Assembly (NCBI GenBank): GCA_024743275.1
Contig: JANSWW010000004.1
Location: 1-64,000, forward strand
Length of the DNA: 64,000 nt
Reading direction: 5' to 3'
Source of the DNA: Alphaproteobacteria bacterium
GTDB lineage: Bacteria > Pseudomonadota > Alphaproteobacteria > JANSWW01
This document shows, in pieces, positions 1 through 9,481 of the stretch (the first letter of the stretch is position 1; each line of letters starts with the position of its first letter). The notes below the pieces were generated by a model. The model searched no databases. It was not told the origin of the DNA and worked only from the letters and a program-made list of their open reading frames with translations. The position numbers were made by a program, and so were the translations under genes.

Positions 1-2778
1 GTCCAGACCATGACCGGCACTGGCGAGATCAAGCTGCACGGCGGCGACGACGTCGCCCGGGGCCACAAGGGCGCCGATCTCTTCGATGGCGGGTCCGGCA
101 ACGACAGCCTTTTCGGCGAGAGCGGCAACGACACGATCGAAGGCGGCAGCGGCAACGACCAACTTTCCGGCGGCAAGGGCGACGATGTCCTGACCGGCGG
201 CAAGGGCGCCGACGAGCTCCTCGGCGGTGACGGCGCCGACACGATCTATGCGGACAAGGACGATACGCTCATCGACGGCGGATCGGGCCACGACATTCTC
301 TATGTGTCAAAGGGGGTCGATACCGACAGCCTGAACATCCGCAACGTCGAGGAAATCCGGGTCATCGGCCAGGATAGTGGCGACGATACGACCGGTGGCG
401 GGAATGACACCGGCGGCAACGACACCGGCGGCAACGACACCGGCGGCAACGACACTGGCGGCGGCGACACTGGCGGCGGCGGCAACGACACCGGCGGCGG
501 CGATCAGACCGACCCCACTCCGGCCAACGACCAGACGCTCGGCGACTCCATTCTTCTCAACGAGGGCTTTGCCGCAGCACCGGCGGATGCCGCCACGGTC
601 GCCTCCAGCCCGCTCCAGGCCGGTGAAGGCGTCGCGATCGCCCGCGGCGACGACAGCGGCACCACCGTTTTCAACAAGATCTCGCTCGACGGCACCAGCA
701 ACGCCAAGGTTCAGGTCACACTGCGCTCGGATCTGCCCGGCACGGACGTTTTCGACGCCAGCGGCAAGCACGCTGACTATGTGGAAATCAAGGTCTCGCT
801 TGACGGCGCCGATGCCATCGTCCTCGACAGGCTCGATTATAACAGCGGGCAGAAGGCGTTCGTCAGCCAGACGACCGGCCAGAGCTTCGGCGAGGACGCG
901 TTCACGACGCTGAGCTACGATTTGCCGGCGGACGCGACCACGGCCAACCTCGAAATCAACGCCAATGTCACCGGGCCGGACGAGGTCATCGTCATCGACC
1001 AGGTGTCGATCAGCGGCGATGTCGCGGACGGCGGCGGCGACACGGGTGGCGGCGACACGGGCGGCGGCGATACGGGCGGCGGCGATACGGGCGGCGGCGA
1101 TACGGGCGGCGGCGATACGGGCGGCGGCGACACGGGCGGCGGCGATACGGGCGGCGGCGACACGGGCGGCGGCGATACGGGCGGCGGCGGGTCCCAACTG
1201 CCGGCGGACCCGGCCTTCTACGCCCGCCTCAATGTCGAGGACAGCGTCGGCCACGACCGTTTCGAAGCCGGCGAGCAGGGTACCCTGCGGCTCGAGGCGA
1301 AATTCTCCGACACGTCGGGCAATGAGACCCATCAGGCGACGGTCACCATCCCGGACGGCTTCAAGGTGATCGGCCAGGGCGCGGCCTACACCCCCGGCGG
1401 CAACGGGACCGGCGGAACCCTGGACCTCTCGGCCAGCATCGCGAACGGCCAACTCGACGAGACCGTCACGGTCGAACTCGACGCAGGCGCGACCGCCCAA
1501 TCCGTCGTCAACTTCGGCGCCTCGCTGATCTCCATCGAGGGCACCACGGCCACCGTGGTCCGGAACGAGCGGATCGCCGTCAATAAACCGGCCCCGACCG
1601 CAGCCGCGCCGAGCGCGATCACCGATTTCGACAATGACGGCAAAGCCGACATCCTGTTCGAGAACACGGGGACGGATTACCTCTTCTCGCTGGAGGACAG
1701 CGCCACGCCGAATAAGGTCGGCACCCAACCGAACCGGGAGGTCCTCGCCATCTCCGACTTCGACGGCGACGGGGCCAGCGACATCCTTTTCCAGCAGACC
1801 GACAACGACTTCACCTTCATCGCGCTCGGCGGCGATCTCAGCAACATCCAGGGCCTCGGCCAGCGTCCGGGTCAGACCTTCCTCGGCACCGGCGACTTCG
1901 ACGGCGACGGCCGCAGCGACGCGGTCTTCCAGGTCGACTCCAACGGCTTCGTGATGGTGCTCCACGGCGGCGATCCGAAAGAGGCCCAAGGCGCCGGCAT
2001 CCAAAGCGGCCGGACGCTGATCGGCATCGGCGACACCCAGGGCGACGGCGGCGACGATCTCATCTTCCGCACCGACGCAACCGATTTCGTTGCTATCCTG
2101 GACGACGCCGACCCGAACGCGCCCTTGGGGAGCGGCCGGCAGACCGACAACACGCTGCTCGCGATCGCCGACTTCAACGGCGACGGGACCGAGGATCTGT
2201 TGTGGGAGAAGGACAGCACGGACTTCGTCTACTACTTCCCCTCGGGCGATCCGACCCGCCAGACCGTTATCGGCGACCAAACGGGCCAGACCCTGCAAGC
2301 CATCGCCGATTTCAACGGCGACGGGGCCGCCGATCTTCTGTGGCGGACCGACAGCAGCGGCTTTACCCGGATCGTCGACGGGAGCGACCCGACCAAGTCG
2401 ACCGGTCTCGGCAGCCGCGACGGTCAGACCCTGCTCGGCATCGGCGACTTCGACGGCAACGGCCAGGCGGACGCGATCTTCCGCAACGATGCGAACGGTT
2501 TCACCTTCACCATCGACAACGGCGATCCGACCACCAAGACCGGGCTGGGCATCCAGGCAAATCGGGAATTGATCGCCATCGACGACTTCGGTGGCGACGG
2601 CCGGGACGACATGCTCTGGCGCAACATCGACACCGACCAGCTCTACATCATCAACAATGGCGACGTTCAAGACGTCGACGCGCTCGGCTTCTACGACGCG
2701 GCGACTTTCTCGGTGATCAGCGACGTGGAACTGCTCGGCATCGGTGTCGGGTTGCCGGACGACGGCTCGGTGGCCTAA
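1..2778 (+). CDS. RTX / FG-GAP repeat surface or secreted protein (5' partial)
   Basis: The reading frame is open to the window edge, so the true start lies upstream; the first ATG seen is at 10. From that ATG the 922 residues show: residues about 20-95, glycine-aspartate nonapeptides such as GGSGNDSLFGESGND, typical of calcium-binding RTX repeats; two low-complexity Asp-Thr-Gly linkers (about 128-165 and 344-393); a beta-sandwich-like region (about 395-530); and eight FG-GAP/VCBS-like repeats of about 48 residues (about 535-910) with motifs like DFDGDGASDILF, which usually bind calcium and form a beta-propeller. RTX proteins normally leave the cell by type I secretion with an uncleaved C-terminal signal; no T1SS genes are in the window. 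Its position beside an exopolysaccharide locus suggests a role in adhesion or matrix, which is inference. Confidence 0.8.
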   Translation, partial: VQTMTGTGEIKLHGGDDVARGHKGADLFDGGSGNDSLFGESGNDTIEGGSGNDQLSGGKGDDVLTGGKGADELLGGDGADTIYADKDDTLIDGGSGHDILYVSKGVDTDSLNIRNVEEIRVIGQDSGDDTTGGGNDTGGNDTGGNDTGGNDTGGGDTGGGGNDTGGGDQTDPTPANDQTLGDSILLNEGFAAAPADAATVASSPLQAGEGVAIARGDDSGTTVFNKISLDGTSNAKVQVTLRSDLPGTDVFDASGKHADYVEIKVSLDGADAIVLDRLDYNSGQKAFVSQTTGQSFGEDAFTTLSYDLPADATTANLEINANVTGPDEVIVIDQVSISGDVADGGGDTGGGDTGGGDTGGGDTGGGDTGGGDTGGGDTGGGDTGGGDTGGGDTGGGGSQLPADPAFYARLNVEDSVGHDRFEAGEQGTLRLEAKFSDTSGNETHQATVTIPDGFKVIGQGAAYTPGGNGTGGTLDLSASIANGQLDETVTVELDAGATAQSVVNFGASLISIEGTTATVVRNERIAVNKPAPTAAAPSAITDFDNDGKADILFENTGTDYLFSLEDSATPNKVGTQPNREVLAISDFDGDGASDILFQQTDNDFTFIALGGDLSNIQGLGQRPGQTFLGTGDFDGDGRSDAVFQVDSNGFVMVLHGGDPKEAQGAGIQSGRTLIGIGDTQGDGGDDLIFRTDATDFVAILDDADPNAPLGSGRQTDNTLLAIADFNGDGTEDLLWEKDSTDFVYYFPSGDPTRQTVIGDQTGQTLQAIADFNGDGAADLLWRTDSSGFTRIVDGSDPTKSTGLGSRDGQTLLGIGDFDGNGQADAIFRNDANGFTFTIDNGDPTTKTGLGIQANRELIAIDDFGGDGRDDMLWRNIDTDQLYIINNGDVQDVDALGFYDAATFSVISDVELLGIGVGLPDDGSVA
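391..505 (+). repeat. In-frame 15-bp tandem repeat coding for Gly-Gly-Asn-Asp-Thr
   Basis: Imperfect 15-bp units (ggcggcaacgacacc and variants) lie inside the RTX gene and code for a GGNDT/GGGDT linker. Because the unit length is a multiple of three, copy-number change would keep the frame. Confidence 0.8.
1039..1188 (+). repeat. Ten-copy 15-bp minisatellite coding for Asp-Thr-Gly-Gly-Gly
   Basis: Ten consecutive 15-bp units gaYacgggYggcggc cover 150 bp and code for (DTGGG)10 between the N-terminal half and the next domain of the RTX protein. Units differ only at third-codon positions (gac/gat, ggt/ggc). This is a flexible linker and a good candidate for slippage-driven length variation between strains. 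Confidence 0.9.
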
Positions 2779-2863
2779 CGGATAGGCGCAACCGGCCCCG
2801 GTTGCTGCGGCGGGGGCGGGCGTGTAGACCCTAACGGATGACGTTTGGGATCTTCCGCCTGCC

Positions 2864-3736
2864 ATGACCCGCCCGAACTTTCTCTTCATCGGACCGTCGA
2901 AAACCGCATCGAGTTGGCTGCAGGCCGTCCTGACGGCCCATGACCGGGTCTATATCCCGCCGGCCAAGGACATCTATTTCTTCGACCGCTATTTCGACCG
3001 GGGCCTCGATTGGTACCTCGGCTTCTTCAAGGAGGCGCCGGACAGCGCCATCGCGGTCGGTGAGATCAGCCACGATTACATCCACGACCCGGCGGCGGCG
3101 GCCCGCATCCACGACGCCCTTCCGGACTGCCGGATCATCGCGACGCTTCGTCATCCGCTGGACCGCGCGGTCTCGGAATACCGCTACATGTACCAGGCCG
3201 GCTGGGTGGGCCGCGATTTCGACGCCGCGCTTGCCGCACAACCGTCGATCCTCGGCAACAGCCGCTATGCCCGCGATCTGCCGGTTTGGCTTGAGACCTT
3301 TCCGCGCGACCGTCTGCTGATCCAAAACTACGACGCCCTGCGGGCCGATCCTCATGCCTTCGCGGACGAGATCCTCGACTTTCTGGGCCTGCCACGACAG
3401 CAGGGCCTGCCCGTGGACGACCGGGTCCGCGCGGCCGGCACGGCGCGGAACCGCCTCGTCGCACGCCTGGTCAAGGCCGGCGCCATGGCGGCGCGGGAGC
3501 TCGGGCTTGCCACTCTGGTCGGACGGATCAAGACCGACCCGCGCGTCCGCCGCCTGCTCTACCGCGACTTCAAGGACGGCGAAAAACCGGGGCCGACACG
3601 GGCACAAGCCGCCGCACTCGTGGCCGACTTCGAGCCCGATATCGCCTATGCCGAAGAGGTTTTCGGGACCCTGCTGCCCGGCTGGCGAGAGGTAAAGGAA
3701 ACCGTGCTGGCCCAGGGGGAAGGCATCGGGTCATGA
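2864..3736 (+). CDS. Sulfotransferase family protein
   Basis: The 290-residue protein begins MTRPNFLFIGPSKTASSWL. The IGPSKTASSWL segment (about 8-18) fits the 5'-phosphosulfate loop for PAPS, and ATLRHPLDRAVSEYRY (about 90-105) fits the 3'-phosphate site of cytosolic/Golgi-type sulfotransferases. It should transfer sulfate from PAPS to a hydroxyl or amine. It overlaps the following membrane-protein gene by 4 bp (ATGA), so they are translationally coupled. In this locus the probable acceptor is a sugar of the exopolysaccharide; that is inferred from context. No strong Shine-Dalgarno precedes the ATG. Confidence 0.82.
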   Translation: MTRPNFLFIGPSKTASSWLQAVLTAHDRVYIPPAKDIYFFDRYFDRGLDWYLGFFKEAPDSAIAVGEISHDYIHDPAAAARIHDALPDCRIIATLRHPLDRAVSEYRYMYQAGWVGRDFDAALAAQPSILGNSRYARDLPVWLETFPRDRLLIQNYDALRADPHAFADEILDFLGLPRQQGLPVDDRVRAAGTARNRLVARLVKAGAMAARELGLATLVGRIKTDPRVRRLLYRDFKDGEKPGPTRAQAAALVADFEPDIAYAEEVFGTLLPGWREVKETVLAQGEGIGS

Positions 3737-4893
3737 TCCGGCTCGTCACGGCACTCGCCCGCTTCGCCTTGAAGACGGACGCCGGATTCATCCTGGGCAG
3801 GCTCGCCCTGGTGATCCCGTTGATCGCCGTCTCTCAGTCGGGTGTCAGCGACGAGGCCTATGCGGTTTTCGCCGCCCATTATCACGAGGCCCTCATTCTC
3901 TCGCTCATCCTTTTGGTCGGCGCCAACGAGGCTTACCTGGTGCGCAGGCCCCCGGCGGGACAGCGCGGGTTCTGGCATATCCTCGTCCTGGGGATTGGCG
4001 CCTGCGGCGCCCTTTTCCTCATCAACGCCGGGGGCCTGACGGACTTCGGGGGCGGCCTGCTTTTCTTCCTCTTCTTCTATCGGACGCTCTATCTCTATTT
4101 CATCACCGTGAGCCGCGAAGACCTGCCGCTCTATTGCGGCTTGAGCCTCTGTCTGCTGACAACGGCGGCTCTCTTGCTGTGGGAAGGCGCGCCGGCGCTC
4201 TGGACCCTGACGCCGCTGGTCATCGGGTTCGTCGTCGGGGCGGCACGGCTCGACCTTTTGTCCCACCTCGGTGGGGCCGTCCGCAGCTATCCGGAATTCC
4301 TCTCCTCCAACGCCCCCTATTCCCTGAACCAGCTTGTCGGAGCCGCCTATGTCCAGGGCGCCCTGGTGGTCTACGCGCTGATCGCCGCCGGTGCCGTCTA
4401 TCTCCAGGCCACGCAGTACGTCTATCTGATGAGCTTCGCGGTCATCGTCACCCAGGTCCTTTACCGAATCTTCCTGATCAAGATCGCCAAAGACGGCGGT
4501 GGGCTGCTCTGGGGTCCGCAGAGCATCCTGCAGATCGGCACCGGGCTCGGGCTCGGCGCCGTTCTGTCCGTCTTCGCGAGCGAGATCGAGCTCCTTGTTT
4601 TCGGTCGGGCGGTGATCCCGGACATGGCGGCCTGGCTCTTCGTCCCGACCATGCTGCTAGTCGCGCTGCAGAACATCACGGCCGCCTATCTCGTCGGCAG
4701 CGGCCATGTCCGCCAGCAATTCCTTGTGTCGGTCGGAACCGCCAGCGGCCTTGTCTTTCTCATCGTCGGGCTTCACGAGACGGGCGTGGAGGCGCTGACC
4801 CTGCCGGTTGCGATCCTGATCGCCATGACAGGCGGTGTCGCAGCGCGTCTGGTTCTCGCCGCGCGGGTCAGGCGGGTTTCTCGAACTGAGTGA
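3733..4893 (+). CDS. Polytopic membrane protein, possible polysaccharide flippase
   Basis: 386 residues, almost entirely hydrophobic, with about 10-11 possible transmembrane helices separated by short charged loops. The length and helix density are near those of Wzx/MOP-type flippases, and the locus otherwise lacks one, so it is the best candidate for moving lipid-linked repeat units across the inner membrane. I do not recognise a diagnostic motif, so the role rests on context. Its start overlaps the sulfotransferase stop (ATGA). Its last 26 bp overlap the 3' end of the convergent methyltransferase gene. Confidence 0.5.
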   Translation: MIRLVTALARFALKTDAGFILGRLALVIPLIAVSQSGVSDEAYAVFAAHYHEALILSLILLVGANEAYLVRRPPAGQRGFWHILVLGIGACGALFLINAGGLTDFGGGLLFFLFFYRTLYLYFITVSREDLPLYCGLSLCLLTTAALLLWEGAPALWTLTPLVIGFVVGAARLDLLSHLGGAVRSYPEFLSSNAPYSLNQLVGAAYVQGALVVYALIAAGAVYLQATQYVYLMSFAVIVTQVLYRIFLIKIAKDGGGLLWGPQSILQIGTGLGLGAVLSVFASEIELLVFGRAVIPDMAAWLFVPTMLLVALQNITAAYLVGSGHVRQQFLVSVGTASGLVFLIVGLHETGVEALTLPVAILIAMTGGVAARLVLAARVRRVSRTE

Positions 4894-5623
4894 TCGCGCC
4901 CCATTGGCGGCGCGAAAAGCCGGGCAGATCCGGCGCGTCCCCGAAGGTCTCGGCATGGACGGCCCGAATATGGGCGAGCAGGTCGGGGGTGAGCGCATCC
5001 AACAAGGTCCGCTCCATGCCTTCGACGTCGAGCTTTAGGACGTCGATGTCGCCCCCGTCCCGGATGATCTCCCCCAGTCTCTTGTCGAGATCGACGACCT
5101 CGACCCGGATCGTCCCACTGAGGTCGGTGAGCCCCAGCCCGCCATAGCGGCCCGTGGGCTCCCATCCGAAATCGGCTGATCCGTGCTCGACACCCGCCGC
5201 CACCGGATGCAGCGTATACCGGTCCTTGAAATCCCTTAGATTCTCTTCGAGCCGTTCGATGTTGGCGGGCAGCGGCTCGAACAGGTGCACATGCACATGG
5301 TCGTTGCGGGAGAGAAAAAAGAGGGCGCTCAAGCCGATATTCGAGCCGACATCAACGATCAGCCGGGCGTCGGCGCGGGCCGGGTAATCGATCTTGCCGA
5401 AACACTCGACCAGGGTCCGCACGTCGTCGAAGCTGTAAACCGTCGCCGGAATCCGTCCGATCGGCGTGCGAACATGATAGGTCGTCGGATAGTCTCCGCC
5501 GCCAAAGACATAGCGCCACCAGATCTCCAGCGGTTTGTCGAACACCCACAAAGATCGCCAGAACGCGACATGGAATTGCGGTTTGAACGGGGCGGAGAGA
5601 ATGCTGGAAAGCGGGCGGTCCAC
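4868..5623 (-). CDS. FkbM family methyltransferase
   Basis: 251 residues starting at GTG. LIVDVGSNIGLSALFFL is a class I SAM-binding motif I (D/E-x-G-x-x-x-G), followed by VHLFEPLPANIERLEENL, the acidic SAM-ribose strand of the FkbM family, and VDVLKLDVEGME, the family's conserved DxEG motif. FkbM enzymes O-methylate sugars or polyketides; here the target is probably a sugar residue of the exopolysaccharide. Translation is coupled to the upstream polymerase-like gene (its TAG overlaps this GTG by one base). The 3' end runs 26 bp into the convergent membrane-protein gene. Confidence 0.85.
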   Translation of the reverse strand: MDRPLSSILSAPFKPQFHVAFWRSLWVFDKPLEIWWRYVFGGGDYPTTYHVRTPIGRIPATVYSFDDVRTLVECFGKIDYPARADARLIVDVGSNIGLSALFFLSRNDHVHVHLFEPLPANIERLEENLRDFKDRYTLHPVAAGVEHGSADFGWEPTGRYGGLGLTDLSGTIRVEVVDLDKRLGEIIRDGGDIDVLKLDVEGMERTLLDALTPDLLAHIRAVHAETFGDAPDLPGFSRRQWGAITQFEKPA

Positions 5624-7017
5624 TAGCGAAGTCTCCTATAGGCCGGTGTCGGATCCCGGAAGGCGGGCGCGGTCTCCCGGAAGGCTGCGCGCCGGAATTT
5701 CGGCACCGCCCCCAATTCGGTAAAGCGGAAATCGAGCGCACCGCGGGTCGCGGCGGCCCGGCCGAGCAGGAAGAAGAACATCCAGGCGCCGGAGGCGCTG
5801 ACGAAGGCATAGCCCGCGGTCAGACCGGCAAAGGCGAAATAGATCAGGAGATAGAAGCAGACCAACCGAATCGACTGAAGATGGTTCCACAGTACCACGG
5901 ATCGATGGTCGCTTTTGACCCCGATATTCGCCTCCGGCAGCGCGGGTCCGCGCAGGACATAGGCGAGAAAGCCGAAATAGAGCAGCGTCCCGAGGATCCC
6001 GAAATCGACCAGGAACTGCAGCACCCAGTTATGGGTATGCTGGCCGATCGGCAGTTCGCCCTGAATGAAGACCGCTTCCGGGCGGATCCCGAACACGGTC
6101 TGCCCAACCAGGCCGGGCAGGACATCCTGGACAACCAGATCGTAATGCTTGTAGGCCCCCGGCCCGATGCCGACCAACGGACTTTGCTGGATGTATTCGA
6201 GCGCCCGGGCGTAGAGCGCGAAGCGGCGCACCGCGTTCTCCTCACTGGTCAACCGCTCGACCACCTGGATCTCGCCCTGGACCACAAAGGCGAAGGCGAC
6301 GATGGCGAAGCCACCGGCCAGCGCGATGCGGGCCATCCGGCCGAGATTGCCGGTCCGGCCTCGTGCGAACAGCCAGATCATGAAGATCGAGGCGATACAG
6401 CCGGTCGAATAGCCGCGCGAGCGGCTCAGCACCATGGCGGCGACCAGGAACAGGGCGATGACGAACCACATCCCGTTCCGCCGCAGCGGTTCGAACTTCT
6501 CGCCGGTGGCGAAGCGGCAGGCGAACAGGGTCACCAGGATCTGGCCCATGGCGGCCGCATAGGGGTTCTTGTCGAGAAGCCCCGTGGCGAACTTACCCTG
6601 ATCGCCGACGATGATATGCCCGATGGGCTTGTCGCCGATTTTGAACGGACCGGTGATATAGGTCGCCATGGTGAACAGACCGATACAGATCGCGACGACG
6701 ACGGTGAGGCGGATGATCCGTTCGTCCAGTTTCGGATCGGCGGGGATCAACGAGAACATTATAAAAAAGACCATCATGTAGACGATCTGGGCGTCCTGGG
6801 CGACGAAGCGGACCGGGTTGGAAAGCAGGTCGAGATTCTGGAAGGCGGCCAGAACGACCACATAGATGACCACCAAAGCCGCCGGAATGACGTAGCGGGC
6901 CGGCGGAAAGCTGATCCCGCGTTGGACCGCCAGCCACAGAAAGACCAGAAAGGCGGCCAGCGGGGCGAGGGCGGGTACGAGGTCCTGCATATGGGCGAAT
7001 GGCAGGAGAAGGGTCAC
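5623..7017 (-). CDS. O-antigen polymerase/ligase family (Wzy/WaaL-like) membrane protein
   Basis: 464 residues with about 11-12 hydrophobic helices and one long periplasmic loop that holds SPLVGIGPGAYKHYD and IGQHTHNWVLQFLVDFGILG, a pattern typical of the O-antigen ligase domain (G-x-G-x-x followed by an H-N-x-x-L helix). Such proteins join lipid-linked glycan units in the periplasm. The start is a GTG; ATG at 6990 is an alternative. It precedes and is coupled to the FkbM methyltransferase. It is the likely polymerase for the polysaccharide, but ligase and polymerase cannot be told apart by motif. Confidence 0.8.
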   Translation of the reverse strand: MTLLLPFAHMQDLVPALAPLAAFLVFLWLAVQRGISFPPARYVIPAALVVIYVVVLAAFQNLDLLSNPVRFVAQDAQIVYMMVFFIMFSLIPADPKLDERIIRLTVVVAICIGLFTMATYITGPFKIGDKPIGHIIVGDQGKFATGLLDKNPYAAAMGQILVTLFACRFATGEKFEPLRRNGMWFVIALFLVAAMVLSRSRGYSTGCIASIFMIWLFARGRTGNLGRMARIALAGGFAIVAFAFVVQGEIQVVERLTSEENAVRRFALYARALEYIQQSPLVGIGPGAYKHYDLVVQDVLPGLVGQTVFGIRPEAVFIQGELPIGQHTHNWVLQFLVDFGILGTLLYFGFLAYVLRGPALPEANIGVKSDHRSVVLWNHLQSIRLVCFYLLIYFAFAGLTAGYAFVSASGAWMFFFLLGRAAATRGALDFRFTELGAVPKFRRAAFRETAPAFRDPTPAYRRLR

Positions 7018-7115
7018 CGATGTATAACCTTTGTCGAAAATTGCGGGAATAGAGTATCAAATCCCTGTGCCGGGGTCTCTTGTTGATCCCGGCATGAGGC
7101 GAAAAGGGGGTCGCG

Positions 7116-8276
7116 GTGGCGCTGATCACGGAACAAGGCGAGCAGCGGCCGCGCAAGGTCGCCATCATCCATTACTGGCTGGTCGGCATGCGCGGCGGGG
7201 AAAAGGTTCTGGAGGCTCTTTGCGAGCTCTATCCGGACGCCGACCTCTACACCCATGTCTACGATCCGGAGGCGGTGAGCCCGACCATCCGGCGCCATCT
7301 GATCCGCACGACGCTGATCGACAAGCTGCCCCGGGCCAAGCGGATGTATCAGAGCTATCTGCCGCTGATGCCCTTCGCCCTGGAGCAGCTCGACCTCAGA
7401 GCCTACGACCTGGTGATCAGCTCGGAATCGGGGCCGGCCAAGGGCGTGCTGACGCTGCCGGAAACGCTCCACGTCTGCTATTGCCACACGCCCATGCGTT
7501 ATCTCTGGTCGATGTATCAGGACTATCTCTCCGAGACCTCGGGCCTCAAGAAGCTGATGTTCCGCCTCCTCGCCGGCGGTCTCAGGCGCTGGGATCTCGC
7601 CGCCGCCGCCCGCGTCGACCGCTATATCGCCAACTCGACCGCCGTGGCGGGCCGGATCAGCAAATACTACCGGCGCGAGGCGGCGGTGATCTTCCCGCCG
7701 GTCGACGTCGCCGCCTTCAAGACGGCGCCGGCCGAGGATTTCTATCTCGTGCTTGGCCAACTGGTCTCCTACAAGCGGGCCGACATGGCGGTCGAGGCCT
7801 TCACCCGGATGGGCAAGCGGCTGGTCGTCATCGGCGAGGGCGAGCAGCTCGACCATCTAAAACGGATCGCCGGGCCGACGGTCGAGGTCATGGGCGGTCA
7901 GCCCTTCGACGTGGTCAAGGACCGGATCGCCCGCTGCAAGGCGCTGGTGTTTCCCGGCGAGGAGGATTTCGGGATCGTCCCCCTGGAGGCCATGGCGGCC
8001 GGCAAGCCGGTCATCGCCTATGCCAAGGGCGGCGCCCTCGACACGGTGATCGACGGGAAGACGGGCCTGCATGTCCACGACCAGACCGTCGATGGCTTCG
8101 TCCAGGCGGTGGAACGGCTGGAGGCAGCCCCGGAGATGTTCGATCCGGATGTTCTGCGCGCCCATGCCGAGGGCTTCGGTCGGGACCGCTTCAAGACCGA
8201 GGTCAGGACCTTTATTGAGGACGCGTGGTCTCGCCACCGTGCATCGCTGCGCGGCGGAACCATCCCTCTTCGATAA
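7116..8276 (+). CDS. Group 1 (GT4) glycosyltransferase
   Basis: 386 residues from a GTG preceded by an AAAAGGGGG Shine-Dalgarno-like run. The N-terminal half has [21 protein letters not shown], a donor/acceptor Rossmann start. The C-terminal half has [24 protein letters not shown], the E-x7-E nucleotide-sugar motif of GT4 retaining transferases. It should add a sugar to the lipid-linked polysaccharide precursor on the cytoplasmic face. It is transcribed divergently from the polymerase gene, and its last 65 bp overlap the convergent epimerase gene, an unusually long convergent overlap. Confidence 0.87.
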   Translation: MALITEQGEQRPRKVAIIHYWLVGMRGGEKVLEALCELYPDADLYTHVYDPEAVSPTIRRHLIRTTLIDKLPRAKRMYQSYLPLMPFALEQLDLRAYDLVISSESGPAKGVLTLPETLHVCYCHTPMRYLWSMYQDYLSETSGLKKLMFRLLAGGLRRWDLAAAARVDRYIANSTAVAGRISKYYRREAAVIFPPVDVAAFKTAPAEDFYLVLGQLVSYKRADMAVEAFTRMGKRLVVIGEGEQLDHLKRIAGPTVEVMGGQPFDVVKDRIARCKALVFPGEEDFGIVPLEAMAAGKPVIAYAKGGALDTVIDGKTGLHVHDQTVDGFVQAVERLEAAPEMFDPDVLRAHAEGFGRDRFKTEVRTFIEDAWSRHRASLRGGTIPLR

Positions 8277-9207
8277 GCTCCTCGAAATAGGCGATGGTCC
8301 GGGTCAGCCCCTCCTGCAACGGCACGCGGGGCTCCCAATCCAATTCCGCCTTCGCCTTGTCGATGACCGGGCAGCGCTGCATCGGGTCGTCCTGGCTCGC
8401 CGGCAGGAAGACGAGCTCCGACTTGCTGCCGGTGATGGTGACGATCCGCTCCGCGAGTTCGAGGACCGACACCTCGTGCGGATTGCCGAGATTGATCGGC
8501 CCGGTGACCGCGTCGTCGCTGTTCATCAACCGGAACAAACCGTCGACCAGATCCGAGACGAAACAGAAGGAACGGGTCTGATTGCCGGTGCCGTAGATCG
8601 TGATCGGCCGGTTCTGCAGGGCCTGGAGGATGAAGTTGGAGACCACCCGGCCGTCCTCCGGATGCATGCGCGGCCCGAAGGTGTTGAAAATCCGCGCGAT
8701 CTTGATCTTCACCCCGTGCTGGCGGTGATAGTCGCTGAACAGGGTCTCCGCGCAGCGCTTGCCCTCGTCATAGCAAGCCCGGGGGCCGAGCGGATTGACA
8801 TTGCCGCGATAGTCCTCGGTCTGGGGATGCACCTCGGGATCGCCATAGACCTCGGAGGTCGAGGTCTGGAGGATCCTGGCCCCGGTCCGCTTGGCCAGTT
8901 CCAGCATGTTGATGGCGCCATGGACCGACGTCTTCACGGTCTGCACCGGGTCGTATTGGTAATGCACCGGCGAGGCGGGACAGGCGAGGTTGAACACCTC
9001 GTCCACCTCGACGCTGAGCGGAACGGTCACGTCATGGCGCATCAGTTCGAAATAGGGGCTGTCCAGCAGATGCAGGATGTTCCGCTTCGAACCGGTGAAC
9101 ATGTTGTCGACGCACAGCACATCGCACTCCGCCTCGATAAGGCGCTCACAGAGATAGGAGCCCAGGAAGCCGGCGCCGCCGGTGACAAGAACGCGTTTTC
9201 TGATCAT
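8212..9207 (-). CDS. UDP-glucuronate decarboxylase (UDP-xylose synthase)-like SDR
   Basis: 331 residues of an extended short-chain dehydrogenase. [18 protein letters not shown] (about 6-23) is the NAD-binding glycine motif; [14 protein letters not shown] and the catalytic YDEGKR (Y-x3-K) together with [12 protein letters not shown] are characteristic of UXS-type enzymes, which oxidise and decarboxylate UDP-glucuronate to UDP-xylose. A dTDP-glucose dehydratase-like activity cannot be fully excluded but the ACPASP and YDEGKR signatures favour UXS. It would supply a pentose donor to the locus. Its 3' end overlaps the glycosyltransferase by 65 bp. Confidence 0.87.
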   Translation of the reverse strand: MIRKRVLVTGGAGFLGSYLCERLIEAECDVLCVDNMFTGSKRNILHLLDSPYFELMRHDVTVPLSVEVDEVFNLACPASPVHYQYDPVQTVKTSVHGAINMLELAKRTGARILQTSTSEVYGDPEVHPQTEDYRGNVNPLGPRACYDEGKRCAETLFSDYHRQHGVKIKIARIFNTFGPRMHPEDGRVVSNFILQALQNRPITIYGTGNQTRSFCFVSDLVDGLFRLMNSDDAVTGPINLGNPHEVSVLELAERIVTITGSKSELVFLPASQDDPMQRCPVIDKAKAELDWEPRVPLQEGLTRTIAYFEELIEEGWFRRAAMHGGETTRPQ

Positions 9208-9481
9208 GGATCCGCCAATTCAACCGGAAGACCGAGGACCGGTCCATCGCAAAGGAAAGCCGAGAACGGATTATATAGCAGCAGGAAGCGTCCGGTGGGA
9301 AACAGGATTGGGAAACAGGATTGGGAACCAACCCCGGCAGCCCCCAACCAAAAGAAAACCAGCCTAACCTTATGCTCAACCGAATGTTGGTTTAGATATC
9401 CGATAATTACGTTAAATTGTCGGCATATCCGGGGAGCGGGCACAGACCCGCAAAGAGGGGCGTTAGCAAGGATGGTATCGG
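9208..9481. promoter_or_regulatory. AT-rich divergent intergenic region of the EPS locus
   Basis: 274 bp without a gene between the divergent decarboxylase and initiating-transferase genes. From about 9365 to 9430 it is clearly AT-rich and contains an imperfect inverted repeat (gatatccga ... tcggcatatc, about 9395-9430), suitable for promoters and a regulator site. No specific factor can be assigned. Confidence 0.4.
9296..9328. repeat. 13-bp tandem repeat (2.5 copies)
   Basis: tgggaaacaggat occurs twice in tandem (9296-9308, 9309-9321), followed by a partial third copy (tgggaac). It lies in the divergent promoter region upstream of the decarboxylase gene. Confidence 0.8.

Noticed and set aside
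307..2889. Very long minus-strand open frame opposite the RTX gene
   Set aside because: Codon pattern mirrors the plus-strand repeats, product is low-complexity Ala/Arg/Val-rich, and no start signal; a shadow of high G+C coding DNA.
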